Part shown: in pieces, positions 40,801 to 48,871 of the stretch | Layout: each line of letters opens with the position of its first letter | Position numbering within the stretch: position 1 is the stretch's first letter | Assembly (NCBI RefSeq): GCF_036226665.1 | Contig: NZ_CP109007.1 | Location: 6,634,001 to 6,698,000, forward strand | Reading direction: 5' to 3' | DNA length: 64,000 nucleotides | Source: Streptomyces sp. NBC_00691 | GTDB taxonomy: Bacteria > Actinomycetota > Actinomycetes > Streptomycetales > Streptomycetaceae | The notes under the pieces: generated by a model | Databases searched by the model: none | Told to the model about the DNA's origin: nothing | What the model saw: only the letters and a program-made list of their open reading frames with translations | Program-made: the position numbers and the translations under genes

Positions 40801-43800
40801 GGCGGAACCCGCCGCCGCCTCGCCCAGCCGCGGACCGTACTCCTGGGCCATGACACCGGCGAACACGCCCGCCTGGGTGCCCCGCAGCGAGTCCGGGGCG
40901 ATACCGGCCCGCTCCAGGGCCTCCCAGGACGTCTCGAGGAAGGCGCGCTGCTGCGGGTCCATCGCCAGCGCCTCGCGCGGCGAGATCCCGAACAGCTCGG
41001 CGTCGAACTCGGCGGCGCTCTCCAGGAAGCCGCCGTTGCGCACGTAGGTGGTGCCCACATGGGCGGGGTCGGGGTGGTAGAGACCGTCGAGGTCCCAGCC
41101 GCGGTCCGCGGGGAAGGCCGAGATCACGTCGCGCTGTTCGGCGACGACCTGCCAGAGCGCCTCGGGGGAGTCCACCCCGCCAGGGAAGCGGCACCCCATG
41201 CCGACGATCACGATCGGATCGTCGTCCTGGCCGGCGCGGTCCTCCGGGACCGTCGCGTCGTGCTGTCCCTCGGCCAGCACCGCGGCCAGGGCCGCGGGGC
41301 TCGGGTGGTCGTACACCACGGTCGTGGGGAGCTTGCGCCCGGTGGCGGCGACGAGCCGGTTGCGCAGCTCGACGACCATCACCGAGTCGATGCCCAGCTC
41401 CTTGAACGTCCGCCGAGGCTCGATCTCCGCGGCGGAGTCGTAACGGAGCACGGCGGCGGTGTGCGCCCGCACCAGCTCCAGGGCGGCCGGTCCGGTCAGC
41501 GAGCGGGTCGGCTCGGCGTCCTGCGCGTCCTCGCCGTCCTCCGGGACCGGCACGAGAGCCGTCGGAGTCGTGACGGTGCCGGCCGTCGGCAGCGAGCGGC
41601 CGGTGCCGGACGGCCCGGCGATCCAGTGGCGCCGCCGCTGGAAGGCGTACGTCGGCAGCTCGGCGCGCGTGTCGCCGGCGGGCAGGACGGCGGACCAGTC
41701 CACGTCCGCGCCGTGGCAGAACGCCTCGCCGAAGGCGAGCAGCAGCCGCTGCGGGCCGCCCTCGTCCCGGCGCAGGGTGCCCAGCGCGGAGACCGGCAGG
41801 TCGGCGGCCTCTGCGGTCTGCTGGACGGCGAGGGTGAGCACGGGGTGCGGGCTCATCTCGATGAACAGCTCGTGCCCCGCGTCGAGCAGCGCGCGTACGG
41901 CCGGCTCGAACCGCACGGGCTCCCGCAGGTTGCGGTACCAGTAGTCGACGTCCAGCTCGGACCCGTCGAGCACCGTGGCGGTCACGGTCGAGTGCAGCGG
42001 CACGCTCCCGGTGCGCGGCGCGATCCCGGCCAGCTCCGCGGGCAGGGTGTCGCGTACGGCGTCGACGTGCGGGCTGTGCGAGGCGTACGCGACCGGCACC
42101 CGCCGGGTACGGACGTCCTCGCCGTACCCGGCGGCCAGGGAGTCCAGGGCGGCCCCGTCACCGGCGACCACGGTCATGCCGGGGGAGTTGACGGCGGCCA
42201 CGCTCAACCCCGGGTACGCCGCGAGGTCCTCGCGCACCCGGTCGGCTGGCAGCGACACGGTGAGCATGCCGCCGCCGCGTCCGGCGAGCGCGCCGAGCGC
42301 GGCGCTGCGTACGGCGACCAGCCGGGCCGCGTCGTCCAGGGACAGGGCGCCGCTGACGGTGGCGGCGGCGATCTCGCCCTGCGAGTGGCCGACGACCGCG
42401 GCCGGCTCGACTCCCGCCGCGCGCCACAGGGCGGCCAGACCGACCATCACGGCCCACAGGGCGGGCTGCACGACGTCGTCACGGTCGAGGGCGGGCGCAC
42501 CGGGGCGGCCGCGCAGCACATCGGTCAGCGACCAGTCGCGGTACGGGCGCAGCGCCCGCTCGCAGTCCTCGACGACCCGGGCGAAGACGGGGGCGCTGTC
42601 CAGGAGTCCGGCGGCCATGCCGGCCCACTGCGCACCCTGGCCGGGGAAGACGAACACGGCCTCGCGGACGGCCTGGTGACTGCTGCCCCGTACCGCGCCG
42701 CGGTCGACGCCGGCGTCGGCGACCGCGTCCAGCGCGGCCAGCAGCTCGTTCCGGTCGGCGCCGACGAGGACGGCCCGGTGGCTGAAGGCGGTCCGGTCGT
42801 GCGCGAGGGCCCGGGCGATCTCGGCGGCACCGAATTCCGGGTGCCGGGAGAGGTGAGCGCGTAGACGGTCGGCCTGTGCGCGCAGTGCCTTCTCGCCGCG
42901 TCCGGACATCACCCAGGCGAGAGATTCGGAACCTTCCGAATCGTCCTGCCACCACGGCTGATGCGGGGAGTTCCCGGTGACCGGGGCGGTTTCCTCCGGC
43001 CTTGAGCCGAGCACCAGATGACAGTTGGTCCCGCCCATTCCGACGGATGTCACACCGGCGACGAGCGGGCCGTCAGGATTCGGCCATGGTCCGGTTTCGG
43101 TGGCGGCGGTGAGCCGAAGATCGGCGAAAGGAATCTGTGGATTCGGCGTCTCGTAGTTCAGGGTCGGTACGAGTTCACGCTCGGCCAGGCAGAGAATCGT
43201 CTTGACGAGCCCCGCGATGCCTGACGCGCCTTCGAGGTGGCCGATATTCGTCTTGACGGATCCGAGCCTGAGGGGATTCTCCGGAGATCGGGAGGAGGCG
43301 AAAACGGCGCCCAGAGCAGATGCCTCGATGGGGTCGCCGACCCGGGTGCCCGATCCGTGTATTTCTACGTACTGTGCTTGTTCCAGCGGTATTCGCGCAT
43401 TTTCCCAGGCATCGCGTATGACGCGTTCCTGGGCTTTTCCGTTCGGGGTGGGAAGGGTGTCGCTCGCGCCGTCGCTCCCGACGGCCCCGCCGTGCAGCAC
43501 ACAGTGGATGCGGTCCCCGTCGGCCAGGGCGCGGCCGAGGAGCTTGAGCGCCACCATGCCACCGCCCTCGCCCCGGACGTAGCCGTTCGCCCGGGCGTCG
43601 AGTGCGTAACATCGACCGTCGGGCGAGAGACTGCCGAAGGCGGCCAGGGCGTGGGTGCTCTCCGGCGCGAGGTTGAGGTTGACGCCGCCGGCGAGGGCCA
43701 TGACGGACTCGCCGCGGCGCAGGCTCTCGCAGGCCAGATGCACTGCGACCAGCGCGGACGACTGTGCTGTGTCGACCACCATGCTGGGGCCTCGGAGCCC

Positions 43801-44394
43801 GAGCGCGTACGAGACCCGGTTGGCGATGATGCCCCGGTGCAGCCCGGTCACGGTGTGCGCGGAGGTGGCGTCGGGGCCGGCGGCGTGGGTGACGGCCGCG
43901 TAGTCGTCGGCGATCGCGCCCATGAAGACGCCCGTGGCGGTGTCGGCGAGAGTGGCCGGAACGATGCCGGAGTCCTCGAGCGCCTCCCAGGCGAGTTCGA
44001 GGACGAGTCGCTGCTGCGGGTCCATCGCGGCGGCTTCACGCGGGGAAATGCCGAAGAACTCGGCATCGAAGGTGTCGACCCTGGGCAGAAAACCACCGGG
44101 GCGCGGTGAGCCGTCGGCCGTGGAGGCAAGGTGTGCGCGATCTGCGGGCGGCTCGCCTATGGCGTCGCGGCCGTTCCTGAGAAGGTTCCAGAATTCGGTG
44201 GGGTTCGCACCACCGGGAAAGCGGCAGGAAAGTCCGACGACAGCGACCGTCCGGTCGTCGATACCCTCGGGTAACTTGTGCGACGGTCCATCCTGGACCA
44301 ACGCTTCCCGGTTTTCCGCCGCACCGCCTGAAGGGCCTCGTACCGCGCTGTCTGATGGCGTTGCTGCCGCCTGAATTTGGGCATGGCGGATCAT
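34819..44394 (-). CDS. Type I PKS: loading module KSQ-AT-ACP plus KS-AT-DH-ER-KR-ACP
   Basis: A 3191-residue polyketide synthase. Loading module: KS-like domain 48-465 with DTAQSSAL, so the active cysteine is replaced by Gln211 (KSQ, a decarboxylase); AT 578-880 (GHSQGE, Ser671; YASH 770-773, methylmalonyl, giving propionyl); ACP (Ser1004). Extension module: KS 1058-1485 (Cys1231), AT 1590-1900 (GHSIGE, HAFH 1786-1789, malonyl), DH 1943-2215 (His1977, Asp2142), ER 2410-2735 ([19 protein letters not shown]), KR 2742-2970 (LDD near 2830), ACP (Ser3063). The C-terminal helix (about 3165-3191, [16 protein letters not shown]) is a docking domain that fits the coil at the start of the next protein. 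ATG 44394 is chosen; GGGGGAG lies about 10 nt upstream. Product passed on: pentanoyl-ACP. Confidence 0.95.
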   Translation of the reverse strand: MIRHAQIQAAATPSDSAVRGPSGGAAENREALVQDGPSHKLPEGIDDRTVAVVGLSCRFPGGANPTEFWNLLRNGRDAIGEPPADRAHLASTADGSPRPGGFLPRVDTFDAEFFGISPREAAAMDPQQRLVLELAWEALEDSGIVPATLADTATGVFMGAIADDYAAVTHAAGPDATSAHTVTGLHRGIIANRVSYALGLRGPSMVVDTAQSSALVAVHLACESLRRGESVMALAGGVNLNLAPESTHALAAFGSLSPDGRCYALDARANGYVRGEGGGMVALKLLGRALADGDRIHCVLHGGAVGSDGASDTLPTPNGKAQERVIRDAWENARIPLEQAQYVEIHGSGTRVGDPIEASALGAVFASSRSPENPLRLGSVKTNIGHLEGASGIAGLVKTILCLAERELVPTLNYETPNPQIPFADLRLTAATETGPWPNPDGPLVAGVTSVGMGGTNCHLVLGSRPEETAPVTGNSPHQPWWQDDSEGSESLAWVMSGRGEKALRAQADRLRAHLSRHPEFGAAEIARALAHDRTAFSHRAVLVGADRNELLAALDAVADAGVDRGAVRGSSHQAVREAVFVFPGQGAQWAGMAAGLLDSAPVFARVVEDCERALRPYRDWSLTDVLRGRPGAPALDRDDVVQPALWAVMVGLAALWRAAGVEPAAVVGHSQGEIAAATVSGALSLDDAARLVAVRSAALGALAGRGGGMLTVSLPADRVREDLAAYPGLSVAAVNSPGMTVVAGDGAALDSLAAGYGEDVRTRRVPVAYASHSPHVDAVRDTLPAELAGIAPRTGSVPLHSTVTATVLDGSELDVDYWYRNLREPVRFEPAVRALLDAGHELFIEMSPHPVLTLAVQQTAEAADLPVSALGTLRRDEGGPQRLLLAFGEAFCHGADVDWSAVLPAGDTRAELPTYAFQRRRHWIAGPSGTGRSLPTAGTVTTPTALVPVPEDGEDAQDAEPTRSLTGPAALELVRAHTAAVLRYDSAAEIEPRRTFKELGIDSVMVVELRNRLVAATGRKLPTTVVYDHPSPAALAAVLAEGQHDATVPEDRAGQDDDPIVIVGMGCRFPGGVDSPEALWQVVAEQRDVISAFPADRGWDLDGLYHPDPAHVGTTYVRNGGFLESAAEFDAELFGISPREALAMDPQQRAFLETSWEALERAGIAPDSLRGTQAGVFAGVMAQEYGPRLGEAAAGSAGFGLTGTTSSVASGRVAYTLGLQGPALTVDTACSSSLVALHLAVQALRSGECSLALAGGVTVMSTPGIFVEFSRQRGLAADGRCKSFSADADGTAWAEGVGVLVVERLSDARRLGHQVLAVVAGTAVNQDGASNGLTAPSGPAQERVIRAAVADAGVSFAGVDAVEAHGTGTVLGDPIEAQALLATYGSERDGDRPLMLGSLKSNLGHAQAAAGVGGVIKMVMALQHGELPASLNVSRPSELVDWETGGVEVLTEPRPWPAAEDRARRAGVSSFGISGTNAHVILAEAPTPEPVVSGADSGNDGSGPLWVLSGRTEAALRAQATALVDALGTSDEVSDRDLGRALATTRTALDHRAAVIADDRSEAVAALTALGRGEPHSALTLGTARPDDGLAYLFTGQGSQRVGMGRELYATEPVFAAALDAVCAELDACRASVPGTAPIRDVMFDDAEALNRTENTQCALFALQVALFRLLEHRGLAPDAVLGHSIGEFAAAHVAGILTLPDACALVSARGRLMQALPAGGAMLAVQASQDEVRPLLEGREHEVSIAAVNGPLAVVVSGDVEAVEQVAEAFAASGRKTRRLVVSHAFHSHRMDGMLDAFAAVTAGVTYAEPRIAMVSTVTGGPVEVTADYWVRQVRREVRMSDGLAALHGLGMRTFLELGPDGVLSALGQDCLDDAAQAFVPVLRRGRSEHRTLAAALGTLHVRGRGPDWAAVFGPGRTPGLPTYAFQRERYWLTARGTEGAAGHPLLGPAVELAESGQAVLTARLGRRTHPWLADHAVLGSVLLPGTAFLELAARAGSETGTPRVAELTLLAPLVIPEEGRTEVQVVVAAPGEDGQRALTVHARTETPDGAVEPWTLHATGALAPHDGAPATTAGPLSGEAEPLAVDGRYDELATAGYAYGPVFQGLRAAWRHGTDLVAEVALPASVTDASSYGLHPALLDAALHPIVMTALDDGNRRLLPFSWHGVTVRQHGARTARVVITPTGPDAVSLTLLDESRAVVAEVEELVLRPVSDEVAVPRSLHRLDWIPATVDHEPSPSAAALGAADLGVGARYTDLTALGQALDAGLPVPAVVFAPLADLGEPGDTAGHGERAGGPEADAKAAVHRALALLQEWLADDRLADSRLVLVTRAGVATVADADVDPDLAAVWGLARSAQTENPGRVGLLDVESAADCRTALPLIGAEHQLAVRGDELLVPMLGRATGDGSLVPPAGVAAWRLGVRDRGTLDHLALEPCPELLAPLSDGEVRIAVRAAGVNFRDVLNTLGLYPGDPGLLGLEGAGVVTEVGPGVTGLDVGDRVMGLFSGAFGPVVVADHRRVAVMPSDWSFAQAASAPIVFLTAYHALVDLARLTAGERVLIHAAAGGVGMAAVQLARYLGAEVYGTAGPGKWDALRPLGLEGAHLASSRTLDFEGAFGAATEGRGMDVVLNSLAGEFIDASLRLLPHGGRFVEMGKTDLRDPEQVAADHPGVAYGFFDLLQEPTERIAELLTDVLRLLSSGALTPLPLSTWDVRRAPEAFRHVSQARHIGKVVLTLPPALDPDGTVLVTGATGALGGLVSRHLVTEHGARRLLLVSRRGPDAPDARELAAELTALGAQVTLAACDTADRDALARLLGGVRLTAVVHAAGVLDDGVITALTPERLDTVLAPKATAARNLHELTADHDLAAFVLFSSVMGVMGGAGQGNYAAANTYLDGLAQHRRAQRLPALSLAWGMWADTAGRPGAAGMAGSLSEADRGRLARTGLAPIDRSEGLALLDAALRMDSAALVPAPLDRAALGALGTRLPTVLRDLAPAAPRPAQAAATSAAPATATLRDRLADLGPAEREELLLDLVRVQTAAVLGRSSASGIPAERSFKDLGCDSLTLVELRNRLQTSADLRLPATFLFNYPTPIAVVAHLHGELVPAEPESAVSDGARAVPGLVELDGLEAALAGLPDDTRDDIRDEIVQRLQALVARVPAQRTPSDDEDLAARVESASVDELLAFIDSEL
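39918..40846 (-). repeat. KS-coding segment nearly identical to 33241-34169
   Basis: Partner in the other PKS gene of the segment at 33241-34169. A shorter and more diverged version is present in the KS of module B (about 28120-28960). Confidence 0.85.
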
Positions 44395-44473
44395 GATGTT
44401 CTTGCTCCCCCCGTGAAGCACGATCAACGGCATGGCCGACTCGGCGGCCCAGCCTGACTCAATCTCAATTTGG

Positions 44474-44502
44474 ACCCTAGCATCGAGACGGCGCTCCGTA
44501 AA
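44474..44502 (-). promoter_or_regulatory. Predicted promoter of the PKS operon
   Basis: On the minus strand: TTTACG (44502-44497), 17 bp, TAGGGT (44479-44474). TAGGGT fits the Streptomyces HrdB -10 consensus TAGRRT. The expected start is near 44467, giving a leader of about 73 nt to ATG 44394. Confidence 0.5.
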
Positions 44503-44586
44503 CCAATGGCCAGGGCGCGCGAGTTGGTCCAAGAATCAATAGCCGGTTAATCGGGGGAACCGGCGTCGAGGACCTCTCTCGCGTCA

Positions 44587-44606
44587 CCGTGCGGTTAACC
44601 GCACGG
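44587..44606. promoter_or_regulatory. 20-bp perfect palindrome upstream of the PKS promoter
   Basis: CCGTGCGG-TTAA-CCGCACGG is a perfect dyad 85 bp upstream of the predicted -35 of the PKS gene. It could be a pathway regulator site. No regulator gene lies within the cluster itself. Confidence 0.55.
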
Positions 44607-44846
44607 AAACGATCCGTACGTGTGCGACACACGCCTTCTCGCCGCGGAAGGCGTGAACCGTCGGGGGACGGCGGGCCTTCCGGCAGCCCATGCCTTCCGG
44701 CCCGGCGACCTCACCGCGGTCGATCGACAAGGGTGAGAATCAGCCGGGCCGGAGGTCCGGAGACCCGGAGGCCTGGACGGCCACGGGGAAGCCGGCGGTG
44801 CGGGGCGCGTGTGGCTCACGCGATCCGCGGTCGGGTCGTGGACCGG

Positions 44847-45221
44847 TCACCGGGAAGCGGCCGGGATGTTCCTGTCGGCCGCCGGCTCGCCCGCGGCCTT
44901 CGCCGCCGGGTCCGCCTTGGTGAGGGTGCAGACGCCGTCCACGCACTGCCGCTCAAGCCGACCGCGCGAGATCGTCTGCGCCAGGCCGACCATCCAGCAC
45001 GTGGGGCAGCCCCGGAAGGCGATCAGGGCCAGCGGGGCCGCGAGCAGCGTGGCCGGACCGGCGACGGGCACCATGGCGATCGAGCCGATGATCAGCCCGA
45101 AGCCGATGACGCCGCGCGCCAGGTGGCGCGGGACGGACTTGCTGGCGAAGTTCATGTCGTTCGCCGGGGCCTTCGTGGTGACCCGGATCTGGTCGCCCTG
45201 TGCGGGCTTCACGATGTTCAC
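44847..45221 (-). CDS. DUF2892-like membrane protein with paired cysteine motifs
   Basis: A 124-residue protein starting at GTG 45221 with a strong GGAGGAG site 10 nt upstream. Residues about 25-75 resemble the YgaP-type transmembrane DUF2892 domain: KSVPRHLARGVIGFGLIIGS then AGPATLLAAPLALIAFRGCPTCWMVG. It has two cysteine pairs, CPTC in the second helix end and CVDGVC after it, which suggests redox or metal binding. It lies 38 bp after an ECF sigma factor gene and is probably in its operon. The sigma-anti-sigma layout is tempting, but this protein lacks a ZAS motif or a recognisable anti-sigma domain. Confidence 0.78.
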   Translation of the reverse strand: MNIVKPAQGDQIRVTTKAPANDMNFASKSVPRHLARGVIGFGLIIGSIAMVPVAGPATLLAAPLALIAFRGCPTCWMVGLAQTISRGRLERQCVDGVCTLTKADPAAKAAGEPAADRNIPAASR

Positions 45222-45259
45222 GGTCGTGACTCTCCTCCGACGGGTGGTCGATGACTCGA

Positions 45260-45841
45260 TCAGGCCGCCTGGTCGGTGGCCTGATCGGGCGCTTGGTCGA
45301 TCGCTTCCAGTGACTGACGGACCGCCGCGCGCGCTCGGTGCAGCCGGGACTTCATCGCGGCGTTGCTCAGGCCGAGGGAATGAGCGACGGTCCTGCCGGG
45401 CAGCCCCTGGACGTCCCGCATGATCAGGACCTGCCGCTGGTCGCGGGGCAGGGCGCCGACCGCGGCCGCGATCCGCTCCACCTCCAGCCTGTGCAGCACC
45501 GCTTCCTCGGCGGACCGTTCCGCGGACGCCTCCGGCTCGGCCGACGGCTCGTCGTTGCGATGGACGAGGAACCGCACCTGCCGGAGGCATTCGTTGCGCA
45601 CGATCCGGAACATCCATGAGGCGAGCGCACCGGTTGCCCGCAGGGTGCCGATCTTCCGGTACAGGATGATCAGCGCCTCCTGCGCGGCGTCCTCGGCGTC
45701 CTGGGGCGAGGCGCACAGCGAATTGGCGAACTTCCGCACATGAGGCTGCGATTCCATGACGACGGTGGTGAGCGACGTGACGTCGCCGTCCTGAGCGGCC
45801 TTGATCAGCCGCTCGTCCGGCCAGGAGAAACGTTGGTTCAT
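45260..45841 (-). CDS. ECF-type RNA polymerase sigma factor
   Basis: A 193-residue sigma-70 factor. Region 2 (residues about 25-95) includes DAEDAAQEALIILYRKIGTL and ASWMFRIVRNECLRQ; region 4 (about 125-180) includes ALPRDQRQVLIMRDVQGL and the helix-turn-helix LGLSNAAMKSRLHRARAAV. Regions 1 and 3 are absent, as in all ECF factors. The C-terminus ends in a short repeated DQAPDQATDQAA tail. It precedes the DUF2892-like gene. Such factors direct stress or envelope regulons, often including their own promoter; the target is not visible. Confidence 0.92.
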   Translation of the reverse strand: MNQRFSWPDERLIKAAQDGDVTSLTTVVMESQPHVRKFANSLCASPQDAEDAAQEALIILYRKIGTLRATGALASWMFRIVRNECLRQVRFLVHRNDEPSAEPEASAERSAEEAVLHRLEVERIAAAVGALPRDQRQVLIMRDVQGLPGRTVAHSLGLSNAAMKSRLHRARAAVRQSLEAIDQAPDQATDQAA

Positions 45842-45883
45842 GTGCTACTCATACCCGGCGGGCGCCCCGCGCGCAGGCACTCG

Positions 45884-45970
45884 TCAGCTTCGGCTCTTGT
45901 AACGGCGCATGAGGTGCCAGCTGCACGCGCCCACGAGCAGGACTCCGATGACTACGAGGGCCGTGACCAT
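45884..45970 (-). CDS. 28-residue single-helix membrane peptide
   Basis: A very short frame starting at ATG 45970, with GGAGGA 5 nt upstream. It encodes one transmembrane helix (MVTALVVIGVLLVGACS) followed by a basic tail (HLMRRYKSRS), the shape of regulatory or stability micropeptides. It lies 42 bp upstream of the sigma factor start on the same strand. The good ribosome-binding site and sensible composition support it, but nothing else does. Confidence 0.55.
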   Translation of the reverse strand: MVTALVVIGVLLVGACSWHLMRRYKSRS

Positions 45971-46111
45971 GGTGTTCCTCCAGTTGCTTCTCCGGCGCGT
46001 TCGGCCGGTACACACATAAGAGACGGCGACCCCCCAAGAGGATTCAGCTTCCGCCGAAGTTTTTTTCGCCGGGTTCCGCGCGGGGTCGCCCGGGCCTCTC
46101 GTGTCGGCCCC

Positions 46112-46188
46112 CGGCGCGTGCGTCGTGCCGGGCCGGAGCCCTGCGCCGGAGGGGAACGCGGCTCCGGCCCGGCACGACGCACGCGCCG
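46112..46188. terminator. Very long perfect hairpin (29-bp stem) downstream of the L28-S14 gene
   Basis: Arms 46112-46140 and 46160-46188 are perfectly complementary over 29 bp, with a 19-nt loop. It begins 49 bp after the stop of the minus-strand L28-S14 fusion and also lies upstream of the 28-residue peptide gene. It is the most stable hairpin in the window; it should end the ribosomal transcript and insulate the sigma operon. Confidence 0.85.
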
Positions 46189-46236
46189 CTCGGCCGTGCG
46201 CCGACGGTCGTCCCGGGGAGATCGCGCGGGCGCCGC

Positions 46237-46641
46237 CTACCAGGAGGACGTGGTCACGCCGGGGAGGAAGCCGGCGTGCGCCTGCTGCCGGATGCGGACG
46301 CGGGAGAGCCCGAACCTGCGCAGGTAGCCGCGGGGTCGGCCGTCGACGCCGTCGCGGTTGCGGACCCGGGTGGCGCTGGCGTCGCGCGGCTGCCGGTCCA
46401 GTTCCTCCCGCGCGGCCCGCCGCTGCCCGTCGGTCGACGAGGGGGAGCGGACGATCTCCTTCAGCTCGGCCTTGATCGCCCGGGCGCTCAGGGTCAGGCG
46501 GACGGTCCGGCCCTCGCCGGGCAGCGGGTAGCGCTTGCGCTGGATGTTCGGGTCGAAGCGGCGCGGGGTGCGCCGGTGGGAGTGGGAGATCGCGTGGCCG
46601 AAACCCGGCCGGGCGCCGGTCAGCAGGCAGTGGGCGGACAT
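46237..46641 (-). CDS. In-frame fusion of truncated ribosomal protein L28 to truncated S14
   Basis: A 134-residue frame. Residues 1-57 match the start of ribosomal protein bL28 ([31 protein letters not shown], cited in parts, through [10 protein letters not shown]). Residues 58-134 match the last three quarters of uS14 ([16 protein letters not shown]-like [39 protein letters not shown]). The L28 C-terminus and about 26 residues of the S14 N-terminus are missing, as if a deletion joined rpmB to rpsN. The S14 part lacks zinc-binding cysteines. L28 belongs to the 50S and S14 to the 30S subunit, so the fusion can hardly serve both. The gene diverges from rpmG across a Zur-like box. Confidence 0.85.
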   Translation of the reverse strand: MSAHCLLTGARPGFGHAISHSHRRTPRRFDPNIQRKRYPLPGEGRTVRLTLSARAIKAELKEIVRSPSSTDGQRRAAREELDRQPRDASATRVRNRDGVDGRPRGYLRRFGLSRVRIRQQAHAGFLPGVTTSSW

Positions 46642-46680
46642 GGGTCCTGCCTCTCTCTGTGGCGGTTGTCGACACAGTTA

Positions 46681-46708
46681 TTGAAAATGAAAACCGTTGT
46701 CGTATACT
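46681..46708 (+). promoter_or_regulatory. Zur-like box within the rpmG promoter
   Basis: TGAAAACCGTTGTCG (46688-46702) resembles the 7-1-7 Zur box of Streptomyces. It fills the spacer between TTGAAA (46681-46686) and TATACT (46703-46708); the -10 lies 6 nt before the rpmG ATG, so the mRNA should be leaderless. Zinc-loaded Zur bound here would block rpmG and perhaps the divergent L28-S14 gene. The match is by eye. Confidence 0.65.
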
Positions 46709-46714
46709 AGCCCC

Positions 46715-46879
46715 ATGGCACGCAACGAACTCCGCCCAGTCATCAAGCTCCGCTCCACCGCGGGCACCGGCTTCACGTACGTCACCCGCAAGAACCGGCG
46801 GAACGACCCCGACCGGCTGGTGCTGCGCAAGTACGACCCGACGGCCCGCCGCCACGTCGACTTCCGCGAAGAGCGCTGA
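46715..46879 (+). CDS. rpmG: 50S ribosomal protein L33, zinc-independent paralogue
   Basis: A 54-residue protein matching bL33: [40 protein letters not shown], ending in REER. The CxxC pairs of zinc-binding L33 are absent, which marks the C-minus form used under zinc starvation to free zinc from ribosomes. ATG 46715 follows the -10 TATACT by 6 nt and has no leader. An upstream TTG in frame would lie in the promoter and is rejected. It heads the set of zinc-responsive ribosomal genes. Confidence 0.92.
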   Translation: MARNELRPVIKLRSTAGTGFTYVTRKNRRNDPDRLVLRKYDPTARRHVDFREER

Positions 46880-46995
46880 GCGCCCCGGCAGCGGCGAGCA
46901 GCACCCTGGCCCGGCACAGCGGCGCCGCACGGACGAACCCCCGCGGACGCACCGCGCAGAAGAGCGGACGCGCCGCACAGAAGAAAGGTCCTGTC

Positions 46996-47241
46996 ATGAA
47001 GCCCGGCATCCACCCCGCCTACGGCCCCGTCGTCTTCCGCGACACCGCCTCCGGCTCCGCGTTCCTCACGCGCTCCACCCTCACCGCCGAGAAGACGGTC
47101 GAGTGGGAGGACGGGCGGACGTACCCGGTCGTCGACGTCGAGATCTCCTCGGTGAGCCACCCCTTCTACACGGGCACCGCCCGCGTGATGGACACCGCAG
47201 GACGCGTCGAGCGCTTCGAGCGCCGCTACGGGGCCCGCTGA
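46996..47241 (+). CDS. rpmE2: 50S ribosomal protein L31 type B
   Basis: An 81-residue bL31 of the type B form: [24 protein letters not shown], then [15 protein letters not shown] near residue 50. It has no cysteines and so needs no zinc. AAGAAAGGT precedes the ATG by 8-10 nt. Its stop codon overlaps the ATG of the CobW-like gene by one base (TGATG), so translation is coupled. It replaces zinc-binding L31 when zinc is scarce. Confidence 0.93.
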   Translation: MKPGIHPAYGPVVFRDTASGSAFLTRSTLTAEKTVEWEDGRTYPVVDVEISSVSHPFYTGTARVMDTAGRVERFERRYGAR

Positions 47242-48392
47242 TGGCACGGGATTCCCGGCTGCCCGTCGTGATCGTCGCCGGGATCCACTCGGACGCCCGC
47301 AAGGAGGTCGTCGCACGCCTCCTGCGGGCCGTCCCCGACAGCGTCGCCCTCCACCACGACCTGGCGGGCGCGCCGGACGGCACGGTGCGCCGCCAGGTCC
47401 GGGACGCGGGCGGTCTCCTCTCCGAGGACGGCACGCCCCTCGTGAACGACTGCGCGTGCTGCGCGCTGCGCGAGGACCTCGTCCCGGAGCTGGAGCGGCT
47501 GGCCGCCGCCGGCCTGACCCGGCTCGCCGTGGTCGAACTCTGGGACTCGGTCGAGCCGAGGGCGATGGCCGAGGTCGTCGCCGCCCACGCCGGGGACGGT
47601 CTCGTCCTCACCGGCGTGATCACGGCGGTGGACCCGGCCCTCGTCCTGCCGTACCTCGGCAACGGCGACGACCTGGCCGACGCCGGTCTGGCGGCCGCGC
47701 CCACCGACCGGCGCACCGTCGGCGACACCTTCGCCCGCCAGCTGGAGTACGCGCCCGTCCTCGCCCTCGTCGATCACGAGCGGGCCGACGACGAGGACCG
47801 GGCCCTGCTCGCCCAGTTGCACCCCACCGCCCGCCGGGTCGCGGCCGCCTCGGGCGAGCTGGCCGAGGCCGCCTTCGCCGGTTTCGACGTCGAGGCCGCC
47901 GCGGCGGCGCAGCACCCCGCGTGCGCGCTGCTGCCCCAGGACTCCGACGACGCCGGTGTCGCGACCCTCGTCTGGCACCGCCGACGGCCCTTCCACCCCG
48001 AGCGCCTGTACGCGGCACTCGAGGACCTGTGCTGCGCCGCCGCCCGCAGCCGCGGCCGGTTCTGGCTCGCCGACCGGCCCGACACCCTGCTGGCCTGGGA
48101 CGCCGCGGGTGGTGCGCTGTGCGTCGAGAGCGCCGGCCCCTGGCTCGCCTCCCTGCCGGACGCCGCCTGGGAGCTGGTCCCGCCGATGCGCCGGGCCGCC
48201 GCCGCTCTGGACTGGCAGCCGGAGCACGGCGACCGCTGCCAGCACCTCGTCTTCACCTCGCCGGCGCTCGACCGCGACGGACTGGCACGGCTCCTCGAGT
48301 CCTGCCTGCTCACGGACGAGGAGTACGCGTCGGGGCCGGACGGCTGGAAGCGCCTCCCCGCCGCCTTCGACTCCCTCCTCGACGCCGCCTGA
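47241..48392 (+). CDS. CobW/COG0523-like protein with degenerate P-loop
   Basis: A 383-residue member of the G3E/COG0523 family, whose members (YciC, ZagA) are GTP-dependent metal chaperones made during zinc starvation. The family's metal site CXCC is present as [12 protein letters not shown] (near residue 70), and the C-terminal CobW domain is recognisable ([18 protein letters not shown]). However, the N-terminal GxxGxGK(T/S) Walker A is replaced by [12 protein letters not shown], without the P-loop lysine, so GTP binding is doubtful. Lying among zinc-free ribosomal genes, it fits the Zur regulon. It may bind metal without hydrolysing GTP, or use an unusual site. Confidence 0.85.
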   Translation: MARDSRLPVVIVAGIHSDARKEVVARLLRAVPDSVALHHDLAGAPDGTVRRQVRDAGGLLSEDGTPLVNDCACCALREDLVPELERLAAAGLTRLAVVELWDSVEPRAMAEVVAAHAGDGLVLTGVITAVDPALVLPYLGNGDDLADAGLAAAPTDRRTVGDTFARQLEYAPVLALVDHERADDEDRALLAQLHPTARRVAAASGELAEAAFAGFDVEAAAAAQHPACALLPQDSDDAGVATLVWHRRRPFHPERLYAALEDLCCAAARSRGRFWLADRPDTLLAWDAAGGALCVESAGPWLASLPDAAWELVPPMRRAAAALDWQPEHGDRCQHLVFTSPALDRDGLARLLESCLLTDEEYASGPDGWKRLPAAFDSLLDAA

Positions 48393-48448
48393 CACCCCCC
48401 CGGATCCGCCTGACCCGCCCTCGACCCCGCCCCGGAAGGACACCACCC

Positions 48449-48685
48449 ATGGCCCGCCGCCAGGAACCCCGCACGCCGCTGAAGTCCCGTCCCAACCCGC
48501 TCGACGCCGCCGGGATCACGTCCATCGACTACAAGGACACCGAACTGCTGCGAAAGTTCGTCTCGGACCGCGGCAAGATCCGCGCCCGCCGGGTCACCCG
48601 GGTCACCGCCCAGCAGCAGCGCCGGCTCGCCGTCGCCGTGAAGAACGCCCGGGAGATGGCCCTGCTGCCGTACGCCGGCCGGTGA
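48449..48685 (+). CDS. rpsR2: 30S ribosomal protein S18, zinc-independent paralogue
   Basis: A 78-residue bS18: [71 protein letters not shown] (cited in parts). Ribosome-binding site GGAAGGA (48434-48440) lies 8 nt before the ATG. It is the last gene of the Zur-type set here. The Cys residues found in zinc-containing S18 are absent. Confidence 0.93.
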   Translation: MARRQEPRTPLKSRPNPLDAAGITSIDYKDTELLRKFVSDRGKIRARRVTRVTAQQQRRLAVAVKNAREMALLPYAGR

Positions 48686-48871
48686 GACGGAGGAGCGGAG
48701 TCCACCCGCCGGCCCGCGCGGAGTCGCGCCACCTGCCACGGTCGCGGTAGGTCACCGTCGTGCTCCATCTGGCAGGCGCCGTTCATGCCAAACAGTGAGT
48801 GCCGTCCCCGACCGGATCAACCCCGAGCCCCGCGCGTGGTGCTCCGACCTGGGGGAACCGACACTCACGGC

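Larger units (their letters stand above)
44395..44846. other. 452-bp regulatory gap upstream of the PKS cluster
   Basis: No gene is supported here. The region holds a predicted PKS promoter (44474-44502), a 20-bp perfect palindrome (44587-44606) and a hairpin CACGCCTT-N10-AAGGCGTG (44630-44655). The part from 44440 to 44560 is clearly more AT-rich than its surroundings, as expected for a promoter region. The remaining 190 bp next to the DUF2892-like gene are GC-rich without a clear signal. Confidence 0.6.

Noticed and set aside
19741-44394. Assignment of the cluster to a thiolactomycin-type thiotetronate pathway.
   Set aside because: The polyketide pattern is similar, but the cysteine desulfurase, tRNA-thiouridylase-like and linked P450 genes of that pathway are absent, and the starter and first extension differ. 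I keep it only as a comparison.
44395-44532. Earlier PKS start at 44532.
   Set aside because: It adds 46 residues unlike KSQ loading modules, covers the predicted promoter, and has no ribosome-binding site, unlike ATG 44394.
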